Shown: piece by piece, positions 33,843 to 44,872 of the stretch | How positions within the stretch are numbered: the first letter of the stretch is position 1 | How the letters are laid out: each line of letters opens with the position of its first letter | From: Geotrypetes seraphini | Lineage: Eukaryota > Chordata > Amphibia > Gymnophiona > Dermophiidae | Assembly: GCF_902459505.1 (NCBI RefSeq) | Contig: NC_047084.1 | Location: 311,131,963 to 311,195,962, forward strand | Direction: 5' to 3' | Length of the DNA stretch: 64,000 bases | Notes under the pieces: generated by a model | Told to the model about the DNA's origin: nothing | The model's input: only the letters and a program-made list of their open reading frames with translations | Database searches by the model: none | Program-made: the position numbers and the translations under genes

Positions 33843-34011
33843 TATATAAGGGTACATCAAACAGTAAAGGCAAAATACATTTAACAGCTTAATAGAAGTA
33901 ACTGTGAGCAATTGAACATATCACTTTTCCACATAGTCCCCATGCAAGACGACGCATTTGTTGTATTGTTCAACTAGCTTCTTCATTCCTGCAGAGACAA
34001 ACATGGTTATT

Positions 34012-37000
34012 TTTATTGCATAGGATTTTCTGGACCCCAGTTTGTTTACAAAAAATAGATAATTCTAAATCTAACAGATGCTGGCATTGTCATATTAATA
34101 TAGGGACTTTGGATCATCTGTTATATGTTTGTCCATTGATACTTGGTTTCTGGAAGTCAATTTGGGGACAAATTAATCTCATTCTTGAGTCATCTATCTC
34201 TTTGTCATATGAGGCGATAATATATGGTATGCTACTTCATGTTAAACCTACTTTAGATAAGTATAAAGTCGCCTTTTCCTGATCTTGACAGGAATAGGGG
34301 TTCAACTGATAACTCATAATTGGAAAAACTATGATAGGATAAATTTTACTTTATGGTGGGTAACTGTGTGTACCACGTATAAATATGAAAGGATGATGGC
34401 AGAACATTGGGGGAATAATAAGTCCTTTAATGATGTATGGAGTCCATTGACTAATTTTATTGTATTATAATTAAAGTTATGTTTCTTTCTTTCTTTCTTC
34501 ATTAGATTCCTTGCATATCCAGGAAGGGTAGATGGGTGGGGGTGGGAAATGTATTTTGAGGAGTTAAATTATTTCATTATAATATTGAAATTTACTAGTG
34601 TTTAAGCCCGTTAAATTAACGGGTGCTAGAATAGTTGTTTGTCTCATTGGCTTCTGTATGTTTATATGTGTCTTTCTCATTGGCCACTGTTTGTCTCCTT
34701 GGCTGTTATTTGATTGTCTATATTTTTTTAGCTGTCTGTCTCGCTGCCCACTGTCTATCTGTCTATCTCCTTGATTGCTGTTTGTACGCCTTTGTTTATT
34801 TTGGTCTGTCTCTTTTTTTGCTGCCTGTATGTATTTTTTTGCTGTGTGCTGTATGTGTCTCTGTTTCATTAGCTGCTGTATGTCGGTGTGTCTTGTGGTT
34901 ATTTTCATTATTTTGCCTTGTCCACTGTATGGGGGGTTTTTCCCGTCTCTCTCCTTGACTGTCTGTATTGTTTTGCTCTATGTCTCCTTGCACACTGTCT
35001 GTCTGTGTATCTCCTTGGTCGCTGTTGTTTGATTGTCAGTATTTTATTGTTCTCTGTCTCCTTGCCCACTGTCTGACTCTTTTTTTGCTGACTATCTCCT
35101 TAGCCGTTGTCTGTCTGTCTATCTCACTTGGTTGCTGTGTTTGGTTGGTTTTTCCCTGTGTATCTACTTGTTCGCTGTCTGTCTGTGTGTTTGGCTGCTG
35201 TATGTCTGTATATATATTTTTTTACAGTCTAACTCCTTGGTCACTGTATGTGGGGGTTTATTTTTTTCCTGTATTTATCCTTGGGCACTGTATGTTTTGC
35301 ATTTTTTTTCTGTCTTTCACTGCCCACTGTCTGTCTTTCTATCTGCTTGGTCGCTGTCTGTGTGTGTTTATTATTTTGGTCTGTGTCATTGGTCGCTGTA
35401 TGTTTCTATTTTTTTGCTTTCTGCCTCCTTAGCCTTTGTTTGTGTGTATTTTGACCGCTGTATGATTGTTTTTTGTTTTGCTGTCTGTCTCCTTGGTCAT
35501 TCTCTTTCTGTATGTGTAATTGTGTACTTTATTTTTGCATGGGGTTTTTTTTTTTTTTTACTGTCTGTCTCCTTAGCCGTTCTCTGTCTATCTATCTCCT
35601 TGGTCGCTGTGTTTGTTTGTGTTGTTTTGCAGTTTATATACTTTGTTGCTGTCTGTCTGTGTGTCTCATTGGCTGCTGTGTCTGTTTGTGTTTTTTTCCT
35701 GTGTGTCTCTCTCCTTGTCCAATATTTTTTTTCCAATCTGTCTCTTTAGCCCCCTGTCCTTCTGTGAGTGTCTTTCACTGCTACCTTATTGTGTTTCATT
35801 ATGTGTGACATATTTATATCAGTCCTGTATGTCTGTATGTATTTTTTGTCTGTGTACTTGTATGTTTGTATTTTTTTTGGTGTCTGTCTCCTTGGCTGCT
35901 GTATGTCTGTTTGTATTTTTCTAGCCCCTTGTCTTTCACTGCTACCTAACTCTGTTTCATTATGTGTGACATATTTCCATCAGTCTGTAAATGTGTATTT
36001 TTTTTTCTTGCACTGTCTCTCTCTAACCCCCTGTCCTTATGTGTGTGTGTGTGTGGAGATCTCAGAGGGATGTTAGGGGGATGTAATATGTGTGGAGAAG
36101 TCAGGGGGCTTTGGGGGGGAATATGGTGCTTCTCCCACCTACCTTTTTTTTCTTTATCAGGAATGTTGCAGAGAGTAACTCCAAACTGGCACAGAGAAAG
36201 TACTAAAAAGTAAATTCTCACAGAGTAAATTTTTAAAAGTCGTAAATTGGCGTAAAGAGTAAATTGGCGTAAAGTCGTAAAGAGTGAATTGTGTAGGTTA
36301 AACGGGCACTGGACACTCGTTGTTATGCGAACGTGCGCATGCGGAAAATTGCTTTGACAACCTTGGAACACGCATGCTATTAGCTGGCGGGAAATAGCTT
36401 TGACAACCGAACGCGCATGCTATTACCCCGACGGGAGTTGTATCTGCAAACTTTCAGGGGCTTTGTTCAGGTGAAAGGAAGAACTACATACCTCTTTAGC
36501 TCGTGGGTTTAAAGTTAGGCAGCCAGCCCAGGTCTTCAGAGCAGCTGCAGCCGCGGGTTTAAAGTTAGCTGGTCAGGTCTTCAGAGCGGCAGGGGGAGGC
36601 AACCTTTTCTTCAATGTCTACCGGGTAAAGCGCCGTGCCGAGGAGAGCAAGCAGTGAGTGAGTTTTCCCCTATTTTTTTAAACCGGCGAGGCGAAAATGG
36701 CATTGCAGGAGAGCATGAGCGGTAGCGGTTGTTGCGGGAGGGTAGGGGGGGGGTGGAGTCGGCGACGTGCAGGCTGCTGTGAACAGGAACGGCAGCAGCG
36801 GCAGGACCATGAGGCGGGAGTGAGTTGTTCACTTTCCCCTATCTGGGGAAACCGCCGTGGCTGAAATGGAGGGAAGTGCCGCGTTATTAAATTTGTCAGC
36901 TTCGCGTGGGGCCGTAGTAAGAGCGGGGCATGCTGCATTCTTGGCGGCCACGGACCTACGGATCATGGAAGCACGCCGATAAGAGTGCGCATGCGCCGCC

Positions 37001-37184
37001 TACGGTTTTATTATATAGATGTATTATTGTTTTAAATATTAAGATAAGAAGGGGAGGAAATGATTGTTTAATGTAATAACGGTATAGTTAATAGTGTATT
37101 TTCGTGCAGTTTTTCTGATTTACATTTTGTATTGCACTATCAAAGTTTAAAAATCAATAAAGATTTTTTTAAAAAAAAAAGAAG
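34012..37184 (+). mobile_element. L1-like LINE 3' end, split by an unclassified element
   Basis: Frame 34016-34282 gives IFWTPVCLQKI, then CWHCHINIGTLDHLLYVCP, the Cys-His knuckle near the end of L1-clade ORF2. The next frame (34285-34470) gives MTGIGVQLITHNWKNY and WWVTVCTTYKYERMM. One frameshift separates the two. The 3' UTR is broken at about 34592 by a 2.4-kb insert and resumes at about 37019, ending with CAATAAAGATTTTTTTAAAA and an A-run at 37173-37181. 5'-truncated. Confidence 0.8.
34592..37018. mobile_element. Unclassified element with internal minisatellite, copy A
   Basis: The left end ACTAGTGTTTAAGCCCGTTA includes a perfect hairpin (CCCGTTAA/TTAACGGG). The right end is GCGCATGCGCCGCCTACGG then TTTTATTATA. 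The same two ends occur in reverse at 56296-57272. From 34636 to about 36040 it is filled with degenerate 40-70-bp units around CTGTCTGTCTCCTTGG and CGCTGTATGTCTG. The right third (36060-37000) is GC-richer with repeated GTGGGTTTAAAGTTAG and CAGGTCTTCAGAGC strings. The long Cys/Phe/Ser-rich frames (up to 238 codons) come from the repeats. Superfamily not assigned; target duplication unclear. Confidence 0.65.
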
Positions 37185-37799
37185 AAGTTTTTCCGCTGCT
37201 CCCAAAGCCAAGTCAGCACCACTTCCTTTACTTCATCATCAGAGGTGAATCTGCTGCCTCGCAGCGTCTCCTTCAGTGGACCCAAGATGTGATAATCTCT
37301 AGGCGTCTGATTCGGGCTGTAAGGACTATATGGAAGGCATTCGAACCCAAGCTGTTGCACTGTGTCTTCTGCTGTATGAGGACATACATTGTCATGGTGC
37401 AGCAGAACTGTTTTGGACAACATTCTTCTTTTTCTACAAATTGCAGATTTAAGTTCATTTTCCAGCAATACACAGTAATTTTCACTCTTCACTGTTTGCT
37501 TCTGCGCTTGGAAATGCACCAGAATAGGCCCCTTCATGTCCCAAAAAAAAGGTTAACATGATTTTGTGGGAGGAGGGCACTACTGCACATTGTTCTTCGA
37601 CGGTGCAATGGAGCATGCATGTTTCTGACCTCGTGGCTGCCACACGGCTAAAGGCCGAGTGCTACACTATGCATGGATGAACTATCCAACAGGCAATATA
37701 CGAGCACATATGTTGCATTTTGCTAGCTCCATTCCGGTTATCGTGTAATTTAACAATTGCCTTTCATTTTTGATTCGCACTCGTATATGAAACACATTT

Positions 37800-38385
37800 G
37801 TGTACTAGGAGGCACTTCTATAAATGGGAATCTAATGGGATCCTTTCCCCTAAAGGAAAGAATGGCCTCCTTTATATAAGACTAGCATAACCAGGCATAT
37901 GCAGTAAGGCATGATCACGTGCAGTTGTAGATGCTTGCGTCTAAATGCCAGAGCTACATGTCTATCTTATATTGTTTTACTCATCACACAAGTGTGAATC
38001 CCTCCTGGGCTCTGCCCATGTGTACAACCACTTATAAAATCTATGTATCTAAGATATGTATTTACAGAATAATGCCTAGGCAGATTTTGGGCATTTATAT
38101 TTGAATGTAAATGTCAGCATCCACTTAATAGAATTACCCTCTTAATGCTTCTATTGTATTTTTCCCATCATCTGACATTAAATCATACTGTAATAAGAAG
38201 AAAGAATGAGAAAAACAATCATACCCATATGCAGCAGCTGGCATGCATGTGTGGATGGGTGTGCCTGTTTGGGCTGCTGCCATTATCTTGTTCTCTGAAT
38301 GAATAACAAAAGTTTGATTACTTTTACTTACATGTGCAAAGAGTATGTTGATGTATGAGCTATTTATTGTCCGTACACCTTGGCA
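37800..38385. other. No recognised gene or repeat
   Basis: Intronic DNA without recognised ends, frames or arrays. Confidence 0.4.
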
Positions 38386-38389
38386 TGGA

Positions 38390-38705
38390 GGATAGAGAAC
38401 TGCACAGGAACGGGGTTAGTGGGAATCCCGCCGTTACCACAGGAATCCCATTCAGGTCTATGGTGACTCCCACAGGGATCTCCTCCAAGTCCACAGAATT
38501 CTCGCAGGGATGGACACAGGTCCTGTGAGATTCCCACAGAAGTGTAGTGCCAGGCCAACCTATCTATCCTTTCTTTGGGCCACGGCTGTCAGGAGGCGGG
38601 ACTGGGAGGTTGCACTTACAGTTACTTTTTTTTATGGGTACAGGCAGGGATGGAGGAGATTCCAATGGGGAGAGTAAAATTTCTGTCCCCATGAAACTCT
38701 CTAGG
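38390..38705. repeat. Repeat related to the 26.8-kb GC-rich element
   Basis: GAGAACTGCACAGGAACGGG opens a block with GGAATCCC, CCGTTACC and CACAGGGATCTCC strings, and AAATTTCTGTCCCCATGA near its right side. The inverted relation of the two sides (ACGGGG and CCCCATG) suggests a fold-back repeat. Ends not defined. Confidence 0.45.
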
Positions 38706-38946
38706 TGCCTGGTCTACCTCAGTGCAAGATAGGTTGGCTTGCATAATAGCTAAAAGGACACCTACATTAAGGCACCTCAAAGGGGGCATGCTTAGTGCCA
38801 ATTCTATGATGGCATTAAAGTGCTCCTAATCCATTATAGAATAATAGCACAAAGCTGCTTTGGTGCAACACCCTATGCCAGCTCAATAGAAGGTGTAAGT
38901 TGACGTGACTAAATTTACCTTGCAATATACACAACTGATAGTATTC

Positions 38947-39331
38947 CATCAGTTGAGCATGTCAAATATGGGAAAGGGGACCAGTTACAAACAATGTAAC
39001 AGGAGTGATAAAATGCAAGTGTTGAACTGAAGGAAAATCACTCCGTGGACCTGTTCAAAGTATTATATGGATGATATAACAGAGTTCACAGGCTTGCTCA
39101 GAATCATGGAGGGGAAAACTGGGGCGAACCCCAGAGGAAAAACCACCTCACAGCCCAATCATCGCATTGTCCATGCGATGATTGGGCTGTGAGGTGGTTT
39201 TTCCTCTGGGGTTCGCCCCAGTTTTCCCCTCCATGATTCTGAGCAAGCCTGTGAACTCTGTTATATCATCCACATAATACTTTGAACAGGTCCACGGAGT
39301 GATTTTCCTTCAGTTCATCAGTTGAGCATGT
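38947..39331. mobile_element. Fold-back insertion with 16-bp target duplications
   Basis: CATCAGTTGAGCATGT occurs at 38947-38962 and 39316-39331. The insert has a 60-bp unique left part (38963-39022), then a palindrome with arms 39023-39167 and 39173-39317 and a 5-base loop. The 145-bp arms differ at about one position, so the event is very recent or the arms are kept alike. Each arm also contains a small hairpin, CTGGGGCGAACCCCAG. No coding. The architecture (unique left end, palindrome reaching the right duplication) is the same as at 7663-8517, but the sequence is unrelated and I see no hammerhead core. Confidence 0.8.
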
Positions 39332-39439
39332 TGCTAGCTGAAACACTCATGACATGCCCATGCTCTTCTCAGGAGTATGTCCCCCTTACAGTTCTGCACT
39401 AACTCCCTAATTGTATAAAAATGGGTGCTCAGATTTACA

Positions 39440-39720
39440 CTTAAGCCCATATTCTATAAACGGCACCTGAAGTTAAGCACCTAGATTAGCATACCTAGAT
39501 ATCTAACTTAATTTTTCAATTTGGCTTAATTGGCACTGATAATTAAAAAGTAATTTTTAAACAATTTAAAAAAATTAATTATCTGGTAGGCACCTACTGA
39601 GTTAGGGCAGCAACCACTAGAGGATTAAGGAGGTGACTTTCCTTAATTCCTCTAATGGCCACCTGCTCAATCAAAGCATCATTCTATAACCTGGATGTGC
39701 TGAGTTCCAGGTCTAAATAC
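39440..39720. mobile_element. Fragment of the 'ggcgcc/ttaggc' MITE family
   Basis: CATATTCTATAAACGGCACC, AAGCACCTAGATTAGC and AATTAATTATCTGGTAGGC match the left half of the copies at 40070 and 60488. Confidence 0.55.
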
Positions 39721-40106
39721 CAAAGTGCATATGTTTGGACATTGGTGTCCCTTCCCTGACACTGGAGTCGAATGTCCATATTTTAGCCCCTCCCTAGTCC
39801 CACCAAAAACACACCCAGGTCTCAGTCCCTTGCCATATGGACATACTACAATTTTAGGTGGCCATATCCAGGTTTTATAAAATCATGATTTGGACATCCT
39901 TGCAATATGGATGTTTAAATGCCAGTTTTCAGCTGCCCAAAACACAAATAGAGCTTCTAAAATAAAGGCCAGAGCTTAACATGTGAAAGGAGGGGTGCTG
40001 TATTTTTTTTTTTTTTTTTTTTAAATAAGCAACAATGAAAGATGTCTACATTTTATTGATATTTAGGGTCTGATTCTATAAAAGATGCTTACATCTAGAT
40101 CAGCAT

Positions 40107-40285
40107 GCTTAGGGGGGCTTTTACAAAACTGCAATAGCGGATTTTAGCGCAGGCCGGTGCATTGAATGCTCTGCGCTCCTCCTGATATTCACAGAGTTCC
40201 TATGAGCATCGGGAACAGTACAGAGCATTCAGTGTGCCGGCCTGTGCTAAAAAACCTCTATCGCAGTTTTGTGAAAGGGGGGATT
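40107..40285. mobile_element. Palindromic MITE, CTTTTACAAAACTGC variant
   Basis: GGGGGGCTTTTACAAAACTG then CAATAGCGGATTTTAGC pairs with CTCTATCGCAGTTTTGTGAA and AGGGGGG. The central ATGAGCATCGGGAACAG string also occurs at 5360-5380. Confidence 0.75.
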
Positions 40286-40530
40286 AAATTATAAATTGGT
40301 TCAAGCGGCACTGTTAATTGAGTGGCACCATTAAAAACCAATTTTTTTAAAAAAATTAATTTTCAGGTAGGCGCTTAACTTGATGGGCTCCATGTAGGCA
40401 TCTACACTGAGGGGCCTAGCTGCACCTATCCAAAAAGTAAGCGTAGTTGGAGGTGGAGTTTGGGTGAGGATTGCGTTAGGTGCTGGTCTTTTAGGCCATG
40501 AAAACCCTGGCCTAATATACCAGCGCCTAA

Positions 40531-40716
40531 GGGCTCCTTTTACGAAGGTGCGCTAAGCGTTTTAGCGCATGCACCGGATTAGCATACGCTATAGCACGCG
40601 CTAGCCGAAAATCTACTGCCTGCTCAAAAGGAGGCGGTAGTGGCTAGTGCGCACGGCAATTTAGCGCACGCTATTCCACGCGTTAAGGTCCTAGCGCGGC
40701 TTTGTAAAAGGAGCCC
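40531..40716. mobile_element. Palindromic MITE with TAA duplications
   Basis: Flanked by TAA at 40528-40530 and 40717-40719. The ends GGGCTCCTTTTACGAAGG and CTTTGTAAAAGGAGCCC are inverted, as are the inner GCGCTAGCCG-type strings. TAA duplications support PIF/Harbinger-type mobilisation. Its closest relative is 49602-49787, also with TAA. Confidence 0.85.
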
Positions 40717-41146
40717 TAAGTCTTTGAAGCCTGCCAGCACCTAACTAGAGCTAGGCGCTGCTAGGTGTGATGTCTAATTTTGACACATGGTAGCTGCCAT
40801 TTCCCTACGCACCTACCAATTTAGGCACCATGTATAGGATCAGGTCCTTAGTTTTCATGATTTTGACTAATTGAAGGAAGAAAATGATAAGTCTCTCTTA
40901 GGGCTGGTTTACTAAAGCATGGTAACCTGCTTTTCTGTTTACCATAAAGTTTTTAGTGAATTGATCTTTTGAGAAATAATAGGGTCAATAGAAAGTATTG
41001 CTGAAAGTAATGGCACGAGTAGTACCAGTTGAGTGAATTGGTCCCTTAATATACATTATTGGAATTTCCCAGGTCCAAGTTCCTCATCCTAGTTCCTACA
41101 TAAGTTAACAGATTGTTCATAGTTTGGTTGAAGGACTTATAATATA

Positions 41147-41655
41147 TAAGAACATAAGAATTGCCGCTGCTGGGTCAGACCAGTGGTCCATCGTACCCAG
41201 CAGTCTGCTCACGCGGTGGCCCCTAGGTCAAAGACCAGTGCCCTAACTAAGACTAGCCCTACCTGTGTACGTTCCGGTTCAACAGGAACTTCTCTAACTT
41301 TGTCTTGAATTCCTGGAGGGTGTTTTCCCCTATAATAGCCTCCGGAAGAGCGTTCCAGTTTTCTACCACTCTCTGGGTGAAGAAGAACTTCCTTACGTTT
41401 GTACGGAATCTATCCCCTTTTAACTTTAGAGAGTGTCCTCTCGTTCTCTCTACCATGTCTACTAAGTCTATTCCCTTCATTATCTTGAATGTTTCGATCA
41501 TGTCCCCTCTCAGTCTCCTCTTTTCAAGGGAGAAGAGGCCTAGTTTCTCTAATCTCTCACTGTATGGCAACTTCTCCAGCCCCTTTAAATATTTTAGTCG
41601 CTCTTCTCTGGACTCTTTCGAGTAGTACCATGTCCTTCTCCATGTATGGTGATTA
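41147..41655 (-). mobile_element. CR1-like LINE 3' end, TTCTTATG-tail type
   Basis: The tail complement is at 41148-41160. The minus-strand frame 41259-41570 gives [33 protein letters not shown] and RKFFFTQRVVENWNALPEAI. The 5' edge is cut near 41655. Same subfamily as 25418 and 54128. Confidence 0.85.
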
Positions 41656-41741
41656 ATTTTTAAGCACCCCCCTCGTAAAGTGTTACTGTCTCACCACATC
41701 TGTTTGTCCCCTCTCACCCTTTCACTGAGCTTTACTAAAAA

Positions 41742-42137
41742 CGGCTTGACAAATTACAGCTATACTCGCTCGAGGAGCGCAGAGAGAGGGGAGACATGAT
41801 CGAGACGTTCAAGTATCTTACGGGCCGCATCGAGGCGGAGGAAGATATCTTCTTTTTCAAGGGTCCCACGACAACAAGAGGGCATCCGTTGAAAATCAGG
41901 GGCGGGAAACTACGAGGTGACACCAGGAAATTATTTTTCACTGAAAGAGTGGTTGATCGCTGGAATAGTCTTCCACTACAGATGATTGAGGCCAGCAGCG
42001 TGCCTGATTTTAAGGCAAAATGGGATCGGCACATGGGATCTATTCACAGGGCAAAGGTAGGGGAGGGACATTAAGGTGGGCAGACTGGATGGGCCGTGGG
42101 CCCTTATCTGCCGTCTATTTCTATGTTTCTATGTAAC
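41742..42137 (+). mobile_element. CR1-like LINE 3' end, TTTCTATG-tail type
   Basis: Nearly identical to 2290-2692, starting at ACGGCTTGACAAATTACAGC. The frame reads through [40 protein letters not shown] and VVDRWNSLP to a stop at 42072-42074, then a TTTCTATG tail. The high similarity to the 2-kb copy suggests both are young. Confidence 0.85.
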
Positions 42138-42499
42138 ATGCAAACAGCCTAATACCCAGATTAGTTTATACTATTTAAACCCAGAGTAACTGTGTTGTTT
42201 CTTCACTAACATGAAGATAACTTCGGATAGCTTGTCAAAGAGACATCAAGGGGCCAGGGAGAAAGCAGCACACAGCTGACCAGAAGTTTACCTGAAGCTG
42301 AATGCTAAAAGAGTTTCTGCACTGAGATTTAATCCCACCGTGGACGCAAGTGCAGAGTATATTTAAATGCATACTAAAGAGCCTATTAGCTATTTCCTAG
42401 CAATGCAAAGCTGTGCAATGATGTCTACTATGGGAGCTCAAAGTCAGAAATCTACTGCCAGGTCCGAGACTGGCATAGAAGCATCACAGTCTACATCAG

Positions 42500-42715
42500 C
42501 CCCATTTATTTATTCAGTTTTCTATATCATTCTTCCAGAGGATCTCAGAACATTTTACATGAATGTATTCAGGTACTTGGGCATTTTTCCCTGTCTGAGC
42601 CGGCAGGCTCACAAGCTATAGGGGAATTAGGTGACTTGCCCAAGGTCACAGGGAGCAGAGTGGGTTTAAACCCACAGCCTCAGGGTGCTGGGGCTGGGGC
42701 TTTAACTACTGTGCC
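42500..42715 (-). mobile_element. MIR-like tRNA-derived SINE
   Basis: On the minus strand: a tRNA-like head (GGGCACAGTAGTTAAAGCC, worn box A; box B-like GGGTTTAAACCCAC), then CCTTGGGCAAGTCACCTAAT (the MIR-type core), then a LINE-like tail ending in TTTATT repeats at 42505. Best copy of the family is 58611-58842. The head directly abuts a hAT element at 42716. Confidence 0.8.
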
Positions 42716-43111
42716 CAGGGCAGGATTAATTGGTTGAGGGCCCCTAGGCACCCAAGTACACTGGGCCCCCCTGCCCCGCCCCACCCCACCATGCGCCCAG
42801 GCGGAAACAGGAAGCTGCGTCAGAGGGAAGCTTTAGGCAAGCAGCACCGCTGCACAATTTCAGTTCCAGTTGCCTTTCTTACCCGCGTTGCTTGCTTGTC
42901 TTACTTTCCGTCGATGGGGGGGAGGGCTGCGTTGCCAATCGGGATGGGGCCCGCGTTACCGATCAGGGGGGACCCGTGTTGCCGATTGATGCTGGAGGGA
43001 CCCATCGCCTTTTAGAAAAAAACAATGTTGATGCCCTCCTTCATCGGGCCCCCCTGACCATTTCGGGCCCTAAGCACGTGCCTATTTGGCCTATTGGTTA
43101 ATCCTGCCCTG
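42716..43111. mobile_element. hAT non-autonomous element with 8-bp duplications
   Basis: The ends are CAGGGCAGGATTAATTGGTT and its near-perfect inverse at 43092-43111. ACTGTGCC is present at 42708-42715 and 43112-43119, an 8-bp duplication typical of hAT. The interior is GC-rich with GGGGGACCCGTG and GGGCCC strings; no transposase. Confidence 0.85.
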
Positions 43112-43119
43112 ACTGTGCC

Positions 43120-44025
43120 ATGCTCTATTTCCCTCCCCCCTCCCAAATCCAAACTAATATCCCCCCTGTCCCCCAATTGTTTTTATACAGATATGACAAT
43201 CTAGCTTTTATGATAATAAACTTTATGTTTGTCATTCCTTGAGTCATTCCTTTTTATTTATTTCCTTATTTGTTTATAATTGATCCTTCCCTACTTCTTT
43301 TTCATTTGTATTTTTTTCATAGGGATATTTTCTCCTTTTAGAGTTTTTGGCATATGTTTGAAGACCACAGAGGATGCCTTTGAGATGCTTTGTCTCCTGC
43401 TGGCCTATTCTGGCTGCCTACATTTTATAATGGAGGAATATTCTTTGCATATTCTGCTTTACTGGATGATTTAATTCTCCCAGGAATAAACCAGCAGGGC
43501 TGCATTATGTGCCTCTTATATCTGTTCTAAAATGTAGTTATTGTCTAGAAGACAGGTGTCTGAGTACATAAAATTACTTTTCAGTACAGTAAACTGTGAC
43601 AGAGTTTATTACTCATAAAACAGGTGTTTCAGATAAATGTGACTTTTGAGGCTACACAGAGCAAAAGCCTGAAATACTGTAGAAGCATTGCTGATTAAGG
43701 AAAAATTATACAAGAATGTCTTCCACTTGGATTAAACAGTGTATTCCTTTACTGACTGATGCTTCTGTTTTAATCTTGTAATAATTCATGAAATTATTCT
43801 TCCATCTTCAGCTATTTTTAATCTAGAAGAAAAAATATTTTTGTCTATTGCATCCTCTCATATCTAGTACATGCTTATCAGGAACCCATGTGCATGCATA
43901 CCCCAGTACCTCTGACTGGTTAGGATCCTGCAGACAATCGCTAAATTCCGAGGATTCCAGCGGGCATTCACCCCCCTCCCCCCGCCCTATGGTATTGGTA
44001 CCACTGTTCCTTTCCTCTGACTGCC
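43120..44025. other. No recognised gene or repeat
   Basis: AT-rich intronic DNA; a C-run near 43972-43984. No LINE, SINE or terminal-repeat signature recognised. Confidence 0.4.
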
Positions 44026-44029
44026 ATTC

Positions 44030-44215
44030 TACTTCTCCTGAGGAGTAGCCTAGTGGTAGAGCTGCTGCCTTAGCACCCTGAGATGGTGGGATCAAATCCC
44101 AGCACTGCTCCTTGTGATTCTGGGCAAGTCACTTAATCCTCCATTGCCCCAGGTACAAAATAAGTACCTGTACATATGAAAACCACGTTGAATGTGTAAC
44201 CACAAAAAAAGTTGG
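44030..44215 (+). mobile_element. tRNA-derived SINE with MIR-like core, second type
   Basis: A perfect box A (TAGCCTAGTGG, 44046-44056) and a near-perfect box B (GGATCAAATCC, 44089-44099) form a tRNA-like head. It is followed by TCTGGGCAAGTCACTTAATC, the MIR-type core, then CATTGCCCCAGGTACAAAAT and a tail with A-rich end near 44200. The head differs from that of the 58.6-kb type. Confidence 0.8.
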
Positions 44216-44699
44216 TATGCAAGTCCCATTCCTTTCTCTAGCTCATAGACTAGAACAAATTCAGAAGACAGGTGGGCTGGAGGGGGTGCACTAGCAAGTG
44301 AAGGGGACACTATTAACTATTAACTCGGCTTCTTTTCAGAGCTCTCAGCCGATGTGCAAAAGATCAGCAGGACAAGAGACTTATGTCAGACCCAGTTACA
44401 TCAGAAACAAAACATAATGACTTTCAATACCTTTTTTAAAGACAATTGTTATTTTATTTTCTTTCCCTACTTGCTTATGAATTATATTTAATCTTACTTA
44501 TTGTTATGCCTTTTTTCTTCGTTTTATATCATTTCTGTCATTTTAAATTTCGCCAGAATTCTATTGTTTAACGGTCTCCCCTTATGCATTTACTCTTTGA
44601 TCTTCTCTCTTCTATCTACCAATGAATTTAATTCAATGCTATCTTGTTAAAATATTTATTTCTACTCCTTCTTCTATCTTTATTTTTAATTAATTTATT

Positions 44700-44872
44700 A
44701 ATCTCCAGGTACTTTAGTTAGATTGTGAGCCTTCGGGACAGAAAGGGAATTTTTTAAGTACCTTTATTATTTTCTTATTTTTAATTTTAATGTATATTTT
44801 CTGTAAACCGCTTAGAACTTAACGGATGTAGCGGTATATAAGAAATAAATTAAATTACATTACATTACACTA
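44700..44872 (+). mobile_element. L2-like LINE or SINE 3' tail
   Basis: GATTGTGAGCCTTCGGGACAG, TGTAAACCGCTTAGAACTTA, GCGGTATATAAGAAATAAAT and a short ATTACATTACATTACA tail. This is the tail shared by L2-type LINEs and the SINEs that use their machinery. Confidence 0.65.

Larger units (their letters stand above)
33845..37785 (-). mobile_element. Mariner transposon, split by an L1-like insertion
   Basis: The left terminus TATAAGGGTACATCAAACAG and complemented right terminus TATACGAGTGCGAATCAAAA both run into AAAGGCAA. Mariner sequence is present at 33845-34011 and 37185-37785. The minus-strand frame 37169-37537 encodes LLHHDNVCPHTA, LGFECLPYSPYSPN and PRDYHILGPLKETLRG then FTSDDEVKE: the second and third catalytic Asp blocks of a mariner transposase with D34D spacing. 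The N-terminal part is lost or worn. The L1-like insert (about 34012-37184) lies between the transposase C-terminal piece and the left end. Confidence 0.8.
40070..40855. mobile_element. 'ggcgcc/ttaggc' MITE hosting two palindromic MITEs
   Basis: The left end GGTCTGATTCTATAAAAGATG pairs with ACCATGTATAGGATCAGG at the right. It holds AAATTAATTTTCAGGTAGGC and TGCTGGTCTTTTAGGCCA as in other copies. Two unrelated MITEs (40107-40285 and 40531-40716) sit inside, so it is the oldest of the three. Confidence 0.7.

Noticed and set aside
34635-36076. Overlapping long plus-strand open frames rich in Cys, Phe, Leu and Ser (up to 238 codons), resembling membrane proteins
   Set aside because: They run through the CTGTCTGTCTCC-type tandem array in all three frames; the repeat has few stop codons, and no conserved domain is visible.
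39020-39320. Hammerhead or tRNA-like element within the 39-kb palindrome
   Set aside because: No CUGANGA/GAAA core on either strand. GGTTCGCCCC resembles a box B, but there is no box A at the right distance.
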